NCBI GenBank assembly: GCA_900551115.1
Contig: URUY01000001.1
Location: forward strand, 205,304 to 269,303
DNA from: an uncultured Lachnospiraceae bacterium
GTDB taxonomy: Bacteria; Bacillota; Clostridia; Lachnospirales; Lachnospiraceae
Direction of reading: 5' to 3'
Length of the DNA: 64,000 nt
Shown piece by piece: positions 33,899 through 42,811 of the stretch. A program made the position numbers and the translations under genes. The stretch's first letter is position 1. Every line of letters begins with the position of its first letter. The notes beneath the pieces are model-generated. The model saw nothing but the letters and a program-made list of their open reading frames with translations. It was not told where the DNA came from and did not search any database.

Positions 33899-35056
33899 TT
33901 ATTCTTCTGTCTCTGCTGCAATAACTGCATCAATATCAACTGATACAACGTCTGCATCCTCATCCTCTGCAAAAGCTGCTTCTTCCTCTGCCTTTACAGG
34001 TTCGGGAGCAAGCAGTGCTTTGATGCTCAGGCTGATTTTTCTGTCTTCTTCGTTGAAATCCACAACCTTAGCAGTCACAGAGTCTCCTGCCTTCAATACA
34101 TCAGAAGGCTTTTCAATATGCTCCTTGGAAATCTGTGATACATGAAGCAATGCATCTACACCCGGCTCTAACTCAATAAATGCGCCAAAGTCAGTCATTC
34201 TTGCTACCGTACCGGTAACTTCCGTACCGATAGCATATTTGGAAGCTGCATCTCTCCAGGGATTCTGATCATCAAACTTAAGGCTTAAAGCAATCTTGCT
34301 GCCGTTTAATTCTTTGATAAGAACCTTTACGGTATCGCCAATCTTGAATACCTTCTTGGGATGCTCTACACGTCCCCATGACATTTCTGAAATATGAAGC
34401 AGTCCGTCTGCGCCGCCCAAATCAATAAAGGCACCAAAGTCGGTAACATTCTTTACAGTACCATCTACAATATCGCCTTCCTTGATACGTGCAAACAATT
34501 CCTTCTGCATCTCAGCCTTCTTAGCTACAATAAGCTGTCTTCTGTCTCCGATATATCTTCTTCTTTTAGGATTATATTCGCTGACTACAAACTCTATTTC
34601 CTGTCCGGCATATTTGCTCAGATCCTTTTCATAGGTATCTGATACCAGGCTGGCAGGAATAAAGATTCTGACCTCATCTACAATAACACTTAAACCGCCG
34701 TCCAGTACCTGTGCAACGGTTGCTTTCAGTACTTCCTTGTTGTTGAAGGCTTCTTCAATTCTCTTATTGCCTCTGTCTGCTGCAAGACGCTTGTAGGTTA
34801 AGAGAACCTGTCCTTCGCCGTCATTTACCTTGAGAACCTTTACTTCCATGGTATCTCCCACCTTAACAACGGTAGTTAAATCCACACCGGGTTCGTTAGT
34901 GTACTCGTTTCTGGTAAGAATACCGTCTGACTTGTATCCGATGTTAAGAACGACTTCTTCGGGCTTCACATCAATAACAGTACCTTCAACTACCTCTCCT
35001 GTGTGTATTGTCTTTAATGAATCTTCTAACATTTGTTCAAAAGTTAATTCTGACAT
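33899..35056 (-). CDS. S1 RNA-binding domain protein (ribosomal protein S1-like)
   Basis: A cytoplasmic RNA-binding protein of ~385 residues with four S1 motifs: residues ~18-85 (GEVVEGTVIDVKPEEVVLNI), ~105-170, ~190-260 (GDIVDGTVKNVTDFGAFIDL) and ~275-345 (GTEVTGTVARMTDFGAFIEL), then an acidic tail. Firmicutes S1-like proteins of four domains aid translation initiation or mRNA handling. I start at MSELTFEQML, nine bases after AGGAGG. This start lies inside the end of ispH (overlap 20 bases, different frame). In many Clostridia the two are fused in one polypeptide; here they are separate but overlapping. Confidence 0.93.
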   Translation of the reverse strand: MSELTFEQMLEDSLKTIHTGEVVEGTVIDVKPEEVVLNIGYKSDGILTRNEYTNEPGVDLTTVVKVGDTMEVKVLKVNDGEGQVLLTYKRLAADRGNKRIEEAFNNKEVLKATVAQVLDGGLSVIVDEVRIFIPASLVSDTYEKDLSKYAGQEIEFVVSEYNPKRRRYIGDRRQLIVAKKAEMQKELFARIKEGDIVDGTVKNVTDFGAFIDLGGADGLLHISEMSWGRVEHPKKVFKIGDTVKVLIKELNGSKIALSLKFDDQNPWRDAASKYAIGTEVTGTVARMTDFGAFIELEPGVDALLHVSQISKEHIEKPSDVLKAGDSVTAKVVDFNEEDRKISLSIKALLAPEPVKAEEEAAFAEDEDADVVSVDIDAVIAAETEE

Positions 35057-35885
35057 AATTTTGAACCTCCTCAATAATATTGTTTGGGGTTGACGCCCCC
35101 GCAGTAATACCCACCAGTCGAACAGCTTTAGGTAGTTCTAAATGCAAGTCATCCAGTGTCTGTATAAAATAGGTGTTAGCACATTCTTTACTGCATATTT
35201 CATACAGCTTTCTGGTATTGGAACTGTGCCTGCCCCCTATCACTATCATTGCATCAACAGAAGCCGCAATTTCTTTTGCTTCCTTCTGTCTCTCCTCAGT
35301 TGCGTTGCAGATAGTATTCGCAACACTAACATTATAGACTTTTTTCCGAAAAATTTCAACTATATATTGAAATTTATTGTAGTTATATGTCGTTTGAGAA
35401 ACAACACAGACTTCTTTATCTTTTTCGGGCTTGAATTTTTCTGCATCTTCTTCATTTTCTACTACTACCGCAGGCGTACCGCACCACCCGACAATTCCCT
35501 CTACCTCCGGGTGCGTTGGGCTTCCCACCACCACAATCTGTTTTCCTTCACTGCTTTCCTTTTCTACAATCCGGTGTATTCTTTTTACGAAAGGACAGGT
35601 AGCGTCTACCAGCCTAAGTCCCTGTTGTTCAATCTGCTCATAGATATCCTTTGCAACCCCGTGAGCCCTGATGATTACGGTTCCGGCTGTAAGCTTTTTT
35701 AATTCCTCTCTGCCTTCAATGACCTTTACCCCCTTCTTTATCAGGTCACCCACCACTTCCTCATTATTTACAATGGCTCCGTAGGTATAGATATCGCCGG
35801 AGCGCCCCGCTTCTTCATAAACCGTGTCAACAGCACGTTTTACGCCAAAACAGAAGCCTCTGCTTTTTGCAAGAATCACTTCCAA
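35037..35885 (-). CDS. ispH: 4-hydroxy-3-methylbut-2-enyl diphosphate reductase
   Basis: Last enzyme of the MEP isoprenoid pathway, making IPP and DMAPP. The 282-residue protein has the three iron-sulfur cysteines in SRGFCFGVKRAVD, VDATCPFVKRIHR and ANTICNATEERQ, and the conserved IIRAHGVAKDIYEQ and PTHPEVEGIVGW. Start is a TTG two bases after the cmk stop, with AGGAAG nine bases upstream. The 3' end overlaps the S1-like gene. Confidence 0.95.
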   Translation of the reverse strand: MEVILAKSRGFCFGVKRAVDTVYEEAGRSGDIYTYGAIVNNEEVVGDLIKKGVKVIEGREELKKLTAGTVIIRAHGVAKDIYEQIEQQGLRLVDATCPFVKRIHRIVEKESSEGKQIVVVGSPTHPEVEGIVGWCGTPAVVVENEEDAEKFKPEKDKEVCVVSQTTYNYNKFQYIVEIFRKKVYNVSVANTICNATEERQKEAKEIAASVDAMIVIGGRHSSNTRKLYEICSKECANTYFIQTLDDLHLELPKAVRLVGITAGASTPNNIIEEVQNYVRINF

Positions 35886-35887
35886 TA

Positions 35888-36562
35888 TCAGTTACTTCCT
35901 TTCTGTTTTTCACATATATCTGTAATTGCCGAAATCACCTCTTCAATCGTCATATCTGAGGAATCCACCAATATGGCATCTTCTGCTTTTTTCAGCGGTG
36001 ACTCTTTTCTCGTCATATCCCTCTTATCTCTCTCAATAATATCCTTTTCAATCTCTTTCAGATTACAGCTTTCCCCTTTTGCCGTAAGTTCATCAAAACG
36101 TCTTTTCGCCCTTATGGCACTGCTTGCAGTCAGAAATATTTTTACATCTGCATCAGGCAGCACACAGGTGCCGATATCCCTGCCGTCCATAATCACATCC
36201 GTGGTTCTTGCAAGCTGCTTCTGCAGGCTTACCAGCTTCTTACGCACCTTCGGACGGGCAGAGCTGACGGATGCCATATTGCCCACTTCCTCGGTACGCA
36301 GATATGCATTCACGTTTTCGCCGTTCAGATATACTACCTGCTCGCCGCTCTCGTACTTTATCGTAATGTCTGCATCCTCACATCTGCAGTCAATCTTATC
36401 CGTATCCGTTTCCTTTATTCCTGCACGAATCATGAAAAGAGCCATTGCACGGTACATTGCTCCGGTATCCACATATACCAGATTCATTTTTTTTGCAACC
36501 TGCTTTGCAATGGTACTCTTTCCCGCACCTGCCGGTCCGTCTATTGCCACACAATAACTCAT
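35888..36562 (-). CDS. cmk: Cytidylate kinase
   Basis: Phosphorylates CMP and dCMP with ATP. The 224-residue protein has the P-loop AIDGPAGAGKSTIAKQVAKK, the substrate region YVDTGAMYRAMALFMI, VIMDGRDIGTCVLPDADVKI and a lid (RDKRDMTRKESPLKKAEDAI). AAGGAG lies seven bases before the ATG. It is the second gene in the BaiN-cmk-ispH-S1 operon, an order frequent in Clostridia. Confidence 0.96.
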   Translation of the reverse strand: MSYCVAIDGPAGAGKSTIAKQVAKKMNLVYVDTGAMYRAMALFMIRAGIKETDTDKIDCRCEDADITIKYESGEQVVYLNGENVNAYLRTEEVGNMASVSSARPKVRKKLVSLQKQLARTTDVIMDGRDIGTCVLPDADVKIFLTASSAIRAKRRFDELTAKGESCNLKEIEKDIIERDKRDMTRKESPLKKAEDAILVDSSDMTIEEVISAITDICEKQKGSN

Positions 36563-36656
36563 CCTTTATCTCCTTTTAATCCTTTATCGTTTACCTTTTA
36601 TGCCAATCCCATTATCCGGCGGCTGCAATGCCTCACGCCGTCAGATAAATATCCTG

Positions 36657-37898
36657 CTAAATGCTGCTTCCTGCCAGATGCCCGGTGGACCATGCAATCT
36701 GGAGATTGAAGCCTCCGGTCAGAGCGTCCAAATCAAGCACTTCGCCTGCAAAGTAAAGACCTTGTACTTTCTTTGACTCCATGGTAGAAGGGTTTATATC
36801 CTTTACGGAAACGCCGCCCTTTGTTATAATGGCTTCCGCAAAGCCCCTGCAGCCGATGACTGTAAGCGGCAGATTCTTAATGAGACACACAAAAGCCTTT
36901 CTTTCTTCCCTTGTTACTTCATTTATTTTTTTCTCAGGATTAATGCCTGAAAGTGCAATCATAACAGGAATCAGTCTTGCCGGGAAAAGCCCGCCCAATG
37001 CATTTTTAAATGCTTTGTTCTTATTCTCTTCAAAATCCCTTAAAAGTCTTTTGTCTAATTGCTCTTCTGAAAGCGCAGGCTTTAAATCTATGAAAAGCTT
37101 TGCTTCCTGCCCATATGCCTTTTGCACATAAGAACAGCTTGCGCTTAAAATCAAAGGACCGCTTACTCCGAAATGAGTAAACAGCATCTCACCGAAATCA
37201 CTGTAAATTTCCTTTTCCCTGTACTTTAAGGATACTTTTACGTTTTTTAGGGACAGTCCCATCAAATCCCCGCAAAAGGGTTCCTTACATTCTAAAGGAA
37301 CAAGGGAAGGCTTTCTCTCTATCAGTTTGTGTCCGGTGCTTTCCGCAAAACGATAGCCGTCTCCCGTAGAACCCGTGCTTTCATAAGAAATTCCGCCCGT
37401 TGCCACAATAACGGCATCTGCAAGAGCATCCTTGCCGTTAAACAGTTGTACGCCGCAGACTGTCTCTGTCCCGTCCTCTGCCTGCTTTGTCAGAATCTTT
37501 TTAACACCGGTATTCAGTACCGTTTCTACACTAAGCTCAGTCAGTTTTTTTTGCAGGGCTTTGATAATGTCGGAGGAATGGTCCGATACCGGAAACACCC
37601 GCTCTCCCCGCTCTGTTTTTAAGGGACAGCCGGCATTTTCAAAAAATGCCATAACCTGCCTGTTGTCATACCCATAAACGGCACTGTATAAAAACTTGGG
37701 ATTGCCTGTTATATTCAAAAACAGCTCCTCAGTTTCACAGGCATTGGTCACATTACATCTGCCTTTTCCTGTAATAAACAGCTTTTTCCCTAACTTTTCA
37801 TTTTTCTCATACAGAATAGTGCTGTGCCCATTCTGTGCTGCGGCAATGGCAGCCATCATACCTGCCGCTCCGCCGCCGATAACAATCACTTTGCTCAT
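36657..37898 (-). CDS. NAD(P)/FAD-dependent oxidoreductase, HI0933/BaiN-like
   Basis: A flavoprotein of 413 residues. The N-terminal Rossmann motif VIVIGGGAAGMMAAIAAAQN is followed by GKKLFITGKGRCNVTNAC, VIVATGGISYESTGSTGDGY and the C-terminal GLYFAGEVLDLDALTGGFNL with AWSTGHLAG. Family members include the BaiN flavoprotein linked to bile-acid metabolism, but this cmk-linked copy is a widespread Clostridia gene of unknown substrate. I start at MSKVIVIGG, twelve bases after the regulator gene; the longer frame overlaps that gene. It heads the cmk/ispH/S1 operon. Confidence 0.9.
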   Translation of the reverse strand: MSKVIVIGGGAAGMMAAIAAAQNGHSTILYEKNEKLGKKLFITGKGRCNVTNACETEELFLNITGNPKFLYSAVYGYDNRQVMAFFENAGCPLKTERGERVFPVSDHSSDIIKALQKKLTELSVETVLNTGVKKILTKQAEDGTETVCGVQLFNGKDALADAVIVATGGISYESTGSTGDGYRFAESTGHKLIERKPSLVPLECKEPFCGDLMGLSLKNVKVSLKYREKEIYSDFGEMLFTHFGVSGPLILSASCSYVQKAYGQEAKLFIDLKPALSEEQLDKRLLRDFEENKNKAFKNALGGLFPARLIPVMIALSGINPEKKINEVTREERKAFVCLIKNLPLTVIGCRGFAEAIITKGGVSVKDINPSTMESKKVQGLYFAGEVLDLDALTGGFNLQIAWSTGHLAGSSI

Positions 37899-37909
37899 AT
37901 TGCTTCCGC

Positions 37910-38830
37910 CTATCTGTTTTTCCAAAGTGGATTTTCCAACATAGGTTCCTCATCAATAAAATTAATTTCATCATTCAGATATACCTGATAGTTATTCCAC
38001 ACATCCTCTAAGGTCTCTAAATTCTTTTTTACTTCCTGTGGGCGTTTTAAGCACATTGCCACCACCAGCGCATTAATCACGCTTAAGGGAGCCACTAAAG
38101 AATCTACTATGGAAACCATGTCGCTTCTGGCAAGCAGATTGCAGGAGGAATACAGGCACATGGGGGAATGGATGGAATCTGTAATACTGATTACCTTGGC
38201 ATTCCGGTCATTTGCAAACTCCAGCGCTTTTAAGGTACGCATGGAATACCGTGGAAATCCGATGCCGATAATCACATCTTTTTCATCAATCCGTATCATC
38301 TGTTCAAAGGTTTCACTGACGCTTGTAGTATTTAACAGCGTCACGCCGCCTCTTATCATATTCAGATAAAAGTGCAAAAAATCAGCCAACGGGGCGCAGC
38401 TTCTAAGCCCGATAATATAAATGTTTTCAGCCTCTAAAATCGTACTCACTGCCATTTCAAAGGCTGCCGGATCCAAATTTCCGATGGTATCCTGGATCTT
38501 TTCAATATCTGCTCCCAACACAGAGGATAAGATTTCCGACTGGCTGCTGTGACCGTATTTTACACCGATTTTCTGCACAGAACTCAGCTTGTCCTTGACC
38601 CATTCCTCCAGCGCCTTCTGAAACTCCGGATAACCGTCATAGCCGATACCGGAAGCAAAACGCACAACAGTGGATTCACTGATGCCTAAGGTTTCCCCCA
38701 GCTTGGCTGCCGTCATAAAAACCGCCTGGTCGTAGTGGTCCTTAATAAATCCGGCAATAGCCTTATGGCTTTTACTCATGCTATTGTATTTTTCATCTAT
38801 TCTCGCAATAATATCCTGTCCGTTAACCAT
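37910..38830 (-). CDS. MurR/RpiR family transcriptional regulator
   Basis: A 306-residue regulator. The N-terminal HTH (residues ~5-80) includes SKSHKAIAGFIKDHYDQAVF and LGISESTVVRFASGIGYDGY. The SIS sugar-phosphate-binding domain (~130-270) includes IYIIGLRSCAPLADFLHFYL and VISITDSIHSPMCLYSSCNL. The start at MVNGQDII has AGGAG seven bases upstream and overlaps the TetR stop (ATGGTTAA). No sugar-use genes are adjacent, so its ligand is unclear. Confidence 0.9.
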   Translation of the reverse strand: MVNGQDIIARIDEKYNSMSKSHKAIAGFIKDHYDQAVFMTAAKLGETLGISESTVVRFASGIGYDGYPEFQKALEEWVKDKLSSVQKIGVKYGHSSQSEILSSVLGADIEKIQDTIGNLDPAAFEMAVSTILEAENIYIIGLRSCAPLADFLHFYLNMIRGGVTLLNTTSVSETFEQMIRIDEKDVIIGIGFPRYSMRTLKALEFANDRNAKVISITDSIHSPMCLYSSCNLLARSDMVSIVDSLVAPLSVINALVVAMCLKRPQEVKKNLETLEDVWNNYQVYLNDEINFIDEEPMLENPLWKNR

Positions 38831-39365
38831 TTGCATACTCCTGTTCCAGCATCCGTCTGGTTTCCACATCCGACAGATCATAATCTCCCGTAAGACTCAT
38901 ACATGCCGCTCCGTGAATAAACAGCCACATCCTCATAAACATGCCCTGCGGGTCCTTACACCCTTCTGCCGCCGCCCTGTTTATCTCAAAAAGAACATTT
39001 CCCCGCTCTCCGTTTAAAATCTCATACAGGCTCTTTTTGCCGGATACTTCTGATAAGAACAAAAGCTGAAACAAATGCTTTTCTTCCTTGGCAAATGCAA
39101 TATATGCCATACCCAGATTAGAAAAAGGCGCATTCCCCATCCGCGGATATAAATCGTAATAATCCCTGAAAAAACCCACCGCCTTTTCATAAACCGCCTT
39201 CCACAGTTCTTCCATATTTTTATACACTCTGAAAATAGGCTGGGTGGAACAACCGGCTTTTACCGCAACCCTTCTTGCAGTAACATTGCTAAAGCCCTCT
39301 TTTCGTGTCATCTCAAAAGCCGTATCCAAAATATCCTGCTGGGTAATCGTCTCTTTTCTTGCCAT
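38823..39365 (-). CDS. TetR/AcrR family transcriptional regulator
   Basis: A 180-residue repressor-type protein. The N-terminal HTH is clear: TQQDILDTAFEMTRKEGFSN, VTARRVAVKAGCSTQPIFRV. The ligand domain is of the WHG/TetR_C type, with an aromatic-rich segment (KAVGFFRDYYDLYPRMGNAP). It is first in a two-regulator unit, overlapping the RpiR gene by eight bases. The target is unknown. Its promoter region carries partly symmetric ACAACATGT/ACACTTGTT sequences that could be its operator. Confidence 0.88.
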   Translation of the reverse strand: MARKETITQQDILDTAFEMTRKEGFSNVTARRVAVKAGCSTQPIFRVYKNMEELWKAVYEKAVGFFRDYYDLYPRMGNAPFSNLGMAYIAFAKEEKHLFQLLFLSEVSGKKSLYEILNGERGNVLFEINRAAAEGCKDPQGMFMRMWLFIHGAACMSLTGDYDLSDVETRRMLEQEYANG

Positions 39366-39442
39366 ACCGTACCTCTCCCTGCTGATTGAACAATTTTATC
39401 CGTTCTTTGTACACAACATGTCCCGAAATCGTAACACTTGTT

Positions 39443-39471
39443 ATTTTAACCTGTTTTTCCTAAATAGTCAA
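39443..39471 (-). promoter_or_regulatory. Promoter of the TetR-RpiR unit
   Basis: On the minus strand TTGACT (39466-39471) and TAAAAT (39443-39448) have 17-bp spacing. Confidence 0.8.
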
Positions 39472-39520
39472 GTCCTGATAATTCTTGGAGGCTTAGAAAA
39501 AAAGCAGAAAACAAATCAGA

Positions 39521-39561
39521 AAAAGAGCGCCTCTATGGCCTTTTCAGTCATAGAAACGCTC
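39521..39561 (-). terminator. Terminator of the decarboxylase operon
   Basis: The stem GAGCGTTTCTATG/CATAGAGGCGCTC (minus strand) is followed by TTTTTC, just after the oadA stop. Confidence 0.85.
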
Positions 39562-39576
39562 CTGTTACAGTTACAA

Positions 39577-40998
39577 TTATACCGGATATGCGCCGTTCTT
39601 TACATCAGCCTGTGCAGGGTCAACTTTATCCTGCTGTGCCTGACGGTATTTGAAGAAATCAGTTGCAACCTGCGGGAACAATGCATAGGACAAAACGTCC
39701 TCATCCTGCTGCTTCCATTCTGCCATTTCTGATTCCAGTTTTTCCATTTCATTGGAAAGAAGGTCTGCCGGACGACAGGTAATTCTCTCTTCACCCGGAA
39801 TAACCTTGTCGATTACTTCCTGATTCATAGGCTTAACTGTCTGACCGTACTTACCGCGCAGCACATCCTTTGTCTGGTCGGTAGCCATCTTATATCTCTC
39901 ACCCATCAATACGTTAAATACTGCCTGGGTACCTACAATCTGGGAAGAAGGCGTAACCAGAGGAGGCTCACCTAAGTCCTTACGAACTCTGGGGATTTCC
40001 TGAAGTACATCATAGTACTTGTCCTCTGCATTCTGCTCCTTTAACTGGCTCACCATGTTGGAAAGCATACCGCCGGGTACCTGATATAACAGCGTCTTAA
40101 TATCAACGCCCATAACCTTGGGATTAAGAAGTCCGTTAGCCAGACACTCATCTCTGTAGGGTCTGAAGTAATCCGCGATTTCTGCCAAAATGTTCTGGTC
40201 ATAACCGGTATCGTAGGGTGTTCCCTTAAAGGTCTCAACCATAACTTCGGTTGCAGGCTGTGAAGTTCCCATTGCAAAAGGAGACATTGCGCAGTCAATC
40301 ACATCTACTCCTGCTTCTACTGCCTTAAGATAAGTCATGCTTGCCACGCCGGATGTATAGTGGGTATGAAGCTGGATAGGAAGCTTGGTAGCTGCCTTCA
40401 TTTCCTTAATCAGCTCGGATGCCTTATAAGGAACCAGAAGACCTGCCATATCCTTGATACAGATGGAATCTGCACCCATTTCTTCAATCTTCTTAGCCAT
40501 GTCAATCCAGTATTCCATGGTATAAGCATCGCCAAGCGTATAGGACAGTGCAATCTGCGCATGTCCGCGGCCTTCGCGTGCCTTAATCTTATTGGTTGCA
40601 TTTACTGCTTCCTGCAGATTACGCAAATCATTCATACAGTCAAAAATACGGATGATATCAATGCCGTTGGCAACAGACTTTTCTACAAAGCTGTCAACAA
40701 CATCATCTGCATAAGGTCTGTAGCCTAAAATGTTCTGGCCTCTGAATAACATCTGTAATTTTGTATTTTTAAATCCGTCTCTTAATTTTCTGAGTCTGTC
40801 CCAGGGATCTTCCTTCAGGAAACGAAGGGACGCGTCAAAGGTAGCGCCGCCCCAGCACTCTACAGAATGATAGCCTACCTTATCCATCTTTTCCACAATG
40901 GGAAGCATAAGGTCGGTGGGCATTCTGGTTGCAATCAGGGACTGGTGAGCGTCACGTAATATAGTTTCCGTTATTTTAATCGGTTTTGCTTCTGACAT
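39577..40998 (-). CDS. oadA: Oxaloacetate decarboxylase alpha / 5S-type carboxyltransferase subunit
   Basis: Cytoplasmic carboxyltransferase moving CO2 between oxaloacetate/pyruvate and biotin. The 473-residue protein has the HMGL-like TIM barrel with the metal site: KITETILRDAHQSLIATRMP, WGGATFDASLRFLKEDPWDR, IQLHTHYTSGVASMTYLKAV (metal histidines), CIKDMAGLLVPYKASEL. The conserved PYC_OADA region follows, ending without a biotin domain; biotin is supplied by the separate carrier gene. It is last in the cluster, ~185 bases after oadB, and separated from it by a hairpin array. Confidence 0.95.
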   Translation of the reverse strand: MSEAKPIKITETILRDAHQSLIATRMPTDLMLPIVEKMDKVGYHSVECWGGATFDASLRFLKEDPWDRLRKLRDGFKNTKLQMLFRGQNILGYRPYADDVVDSFVEKSVANGIDIIRIFDCMNDLRNLQEAVNATNKIKAREGRGHAQIALSYTLGDAYTMEYWIDMAKKIEEMGADSICIKDMAGLLVPYKASELIKEMKAATKLPIQLHTHYTSGVASMTYLKAVEAGVDVIDCAMSPFAMGTSQPATEVMVETFKGTPYDTGYDQNILAEIADYFRPYRDECLANGLLNPKVMGVDIKTLLYQVPGGMLSNMVSQLKEQNAEDKYYDVLQEIPRVRKDLGEPPLVTPSSQIVGTQAVFNVLMGERYKMATDQTKDVLRGKYGQTVKPMNQEVIDKVIPGEERITCRPADLLSNEMEKLESEMAEWKQQDEDVLSYALFPQVATDFFKYRQAQQDKVDPAQADVKNGAYPV

Positions 40999-41029
40999 TT
41001 CCTATTTTCCTCCTAAATTTTTTAGATTT

Positions 41030-41170
41030 GCAGTGCAAATAGCACCGCTCTTTTCGCTGTGCTATTCGCAAATTCTGCTTCGCAGAATTTTGCTCATCGC
41101 GCTTCGCGCTCTATATATCAGTCCTGACTGCCTGCTGCTCATGCAAGCATGGCATCTGTCAGTCAGGCCG
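41030..41170. repeat. Second hairpin cluster, between oadB and oadA
   Basis: A run of palindromes: a 10-12-bp imperfect stem around GCAAATAGCAC ... GTGCTATTCGC, AAATTCTGC-TTC-GCAGAATTT, GCGC-TTC-GCGC, and a large arm pair CCTGACTG ... CAGTCAGG enclosing ATGCAAGCAT. It shares that core and the CCTGAC/GTCAGG arms with the cluster at 1.1-1.4 kb. It lies within the decarboxylase transcript. Confidence 0.65.
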
Positions 41171-41183
41171 GATATGCACAGCT

Positions 41184-42335
41184 TTAAAATACCCCGTATA
41201 TGGCCATAAAGGTGCCGGCTGCTACTGCTGTTCCGATAACACCTGCTACGTTAGGTCCCATTGCGTGCATCAAAAGGAAGTTGGTCGGGTCTGCCTCTGA
41301 ACCTACTTTTTGTGATACACGGGCTGCCATCGGTACTGCAGACACACCTGCCGAACCGATTAACGGGTTTACCTTGCCATGCGTAACGGCACACATCAGC
41401 TTTCCGAACAGAACACCGGCTGCCGTACCGAAAATAAATGCAGCAAGACCAAGACCTACGATTTTAATGGTATCCCAATTTAAGAATGCTTCTGCACTGG
41501 TTGTTGCTCCTACGGAAGTACCAAGCAGGATAACAACGATATACATCATTGCATTGGATGCCGTTTCGGTAAGCTGTCTTACCACGCCGGACTCTTTAAA
41601 GAGATTACCTAACATCAGCATACCTACAAGAGGAGCTGTTGTAGGAAGAATCAGGCTTACTACGATAGTTACAACAATAGGGAACAGGATTCTTTCCAGT
41701 TTTGAAACCGGACGAAGCTGATCCATCTTAATTTTTCTTTCTTTTTCAGTGGTAAGCAGCTTCATAACAGGCGGCTGGATAATAGGCACCAGTGCCATAT
41801 AAGAATATGCAGCTACAGCAATAGGACCCATTAAGCCTGTCTGTCCCAGCTTTCCTGCCAGGAAAATAGAGGTAGGACCGTCAGCACCGCCGATGATGGA
41901 GATTGCGGCTGCCGCCTTACCGTTAAAGCCTAAGAAAATTGCACCGAAGTATGCTGCAAAAATACCAAACTGCGCTGCAGCTCCCAAAAGGAAGCTCTTG
42001 GGATTGGCAATCAGCGGACCAAAGTCCGTCATGGCGCCAACGCCCATAAATATCAGCGAAGGTAAAATTGCATATTCGTCCAAAATATAGAAATAGTAAA
42101 GTAAACCGCCCACTCCATTTGCCGAATCCTCTGCGTGAAGCATAATATCCGGATAAATGTTTACAAGCAGCATACCAAATGCTATCGGCAAAAGAAGCAG
42201 GGGTTCAAACCCGTGCCTTATCGCCAGATAAAGGAAAAAGCAGGCAACTGCAATCATAACATAGTTTCCCCAGGTCAGGTTAAAAAACGCTGTCTGATGA
42301 AGCAGATTACCAAGCGTACTTGATATGTATTCCAT
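41184..42335 (-). CDS. oadB: Na+-translocating decarboxylase beta subunit
   Basis: An integral membrane subunit that decarboxylates carboxybiotin and pumps Na+ outwards. The 383-residue protein has nine or more helices and the signature regions SLIFMGVGAMTDFGPLIANP, IIGGADGPTSIFLAGKLG and GVSAVPMAARVSQKVGSEAD, ending with NFLLMHAMGPNVAGVIGTAV. These contain the conserved Asp and Ser residues of the Na+ path. The start at MEYISSTLGN has AGGAGG seven bases upstream; the frame open before it has none. Confidence 0.95.
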   Translation of the reverse strand: MEYISSTLGNLLHQTAFFNLTWGNYVMIAVACFFLYLAIRHGFEPLLLLPIAFGMLLVNIYPDIMLHAEDSANGVGGLLYYFYILDEYAILPSLIFMGVGAMTDFGPLIANPKSFLLGAAAQFGIFAAYFGAIFLGFNGKAAAAISIIGGADGPTSIFLAGKLGQTGLMGPIAVAAYSYMALVPIIQPPVMKLLTTEKERKIKMDQLRPVSKLERILFPIVVTIVVSLILPTTAPLVGMLMLGNLFKESGVVRQLTETASNAMMYIVVILLGTSVGATTSAEAFLNWDTIKIVGLGLAAFIFGTAAGVLFGKLMCAVTHGKVNPLIGSAGVSAVPMAARVSQKVGSEADPTNFLLMHAMGPNVAGVIGTAVAAGTFMAIYGVF

Positions 42336-42403
42336 TTGATGACCTCCTGTAATTTTAGCATGGTACATTCCCCGTCAGGGGCTGTACGAAAGTGCCGGCT
42401 AGA

Positions 42404-42796
42404 TTAGTTTAAAGTAGCCAAAACCTTTCCTGCTTCTACTGCATCGCCAACTGATACTTCAATGCTGGCTACAGTGCCGTCTTCAGGAGCAACTACAGGA
42501 ATTTCCATCTTCATTGCTTCAATAGTAACAACTGCATCGCCTCTCTTAACTGCTGTACCTACTGCCGCATCAATCTTAAATACTTTTCCTGCTGCACCGG
42601 CTTCTACTTTGATGCTTCCTGCACCGGCTGCTGCCTTAGGAGCTGCGGGCGCTGCTACGGGTGCTTTTACTGCGGGTGCCGCTGCCTTAGGCGCTGCGGG
42701 CGCTTTTACGGGAGCAACACTTGCTGCACCTGCTGCACCTTCTTCTACTACTACATCATATACGTTTCCATTTACGGTAATGGTATAATTTTTCAT
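42404..42796 (-). CDS. Biotin carboxyl carrier protein of the decarboxylase
   Basis: A 130-residue protein. The N-terminal strand KNYTITVNGNVYDVVVEEGA leads into an Ala/Pro-rich flexible linker (~residues 25-60) and a biotinyl domain (~60-130) with the biotin lysine in IEAMKMEIPVVAPEDG. It has the size and layout of the 1.3S or gamma-type carriers that swing between carboxyltransferase and the membrane beta subunit. GGAGG lies eight bases before the ATG. Confidence 0.95.
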   Translation of the reverse strand: MKNYTITVNGNVYDVVVEEGAAGAASVAPVKAPAAPKAAAPAVKAPVAAPAAPKAAAGAGSIKVEAGAAGKVFKIDAAVGTAVKRGDAVVTIEAMKMEIPVVAPEDGTVASIEVSVGDAVEAGKVLATLN

Positions 42797-42811
42797 TTTT
42801 TTATCCTCCAA

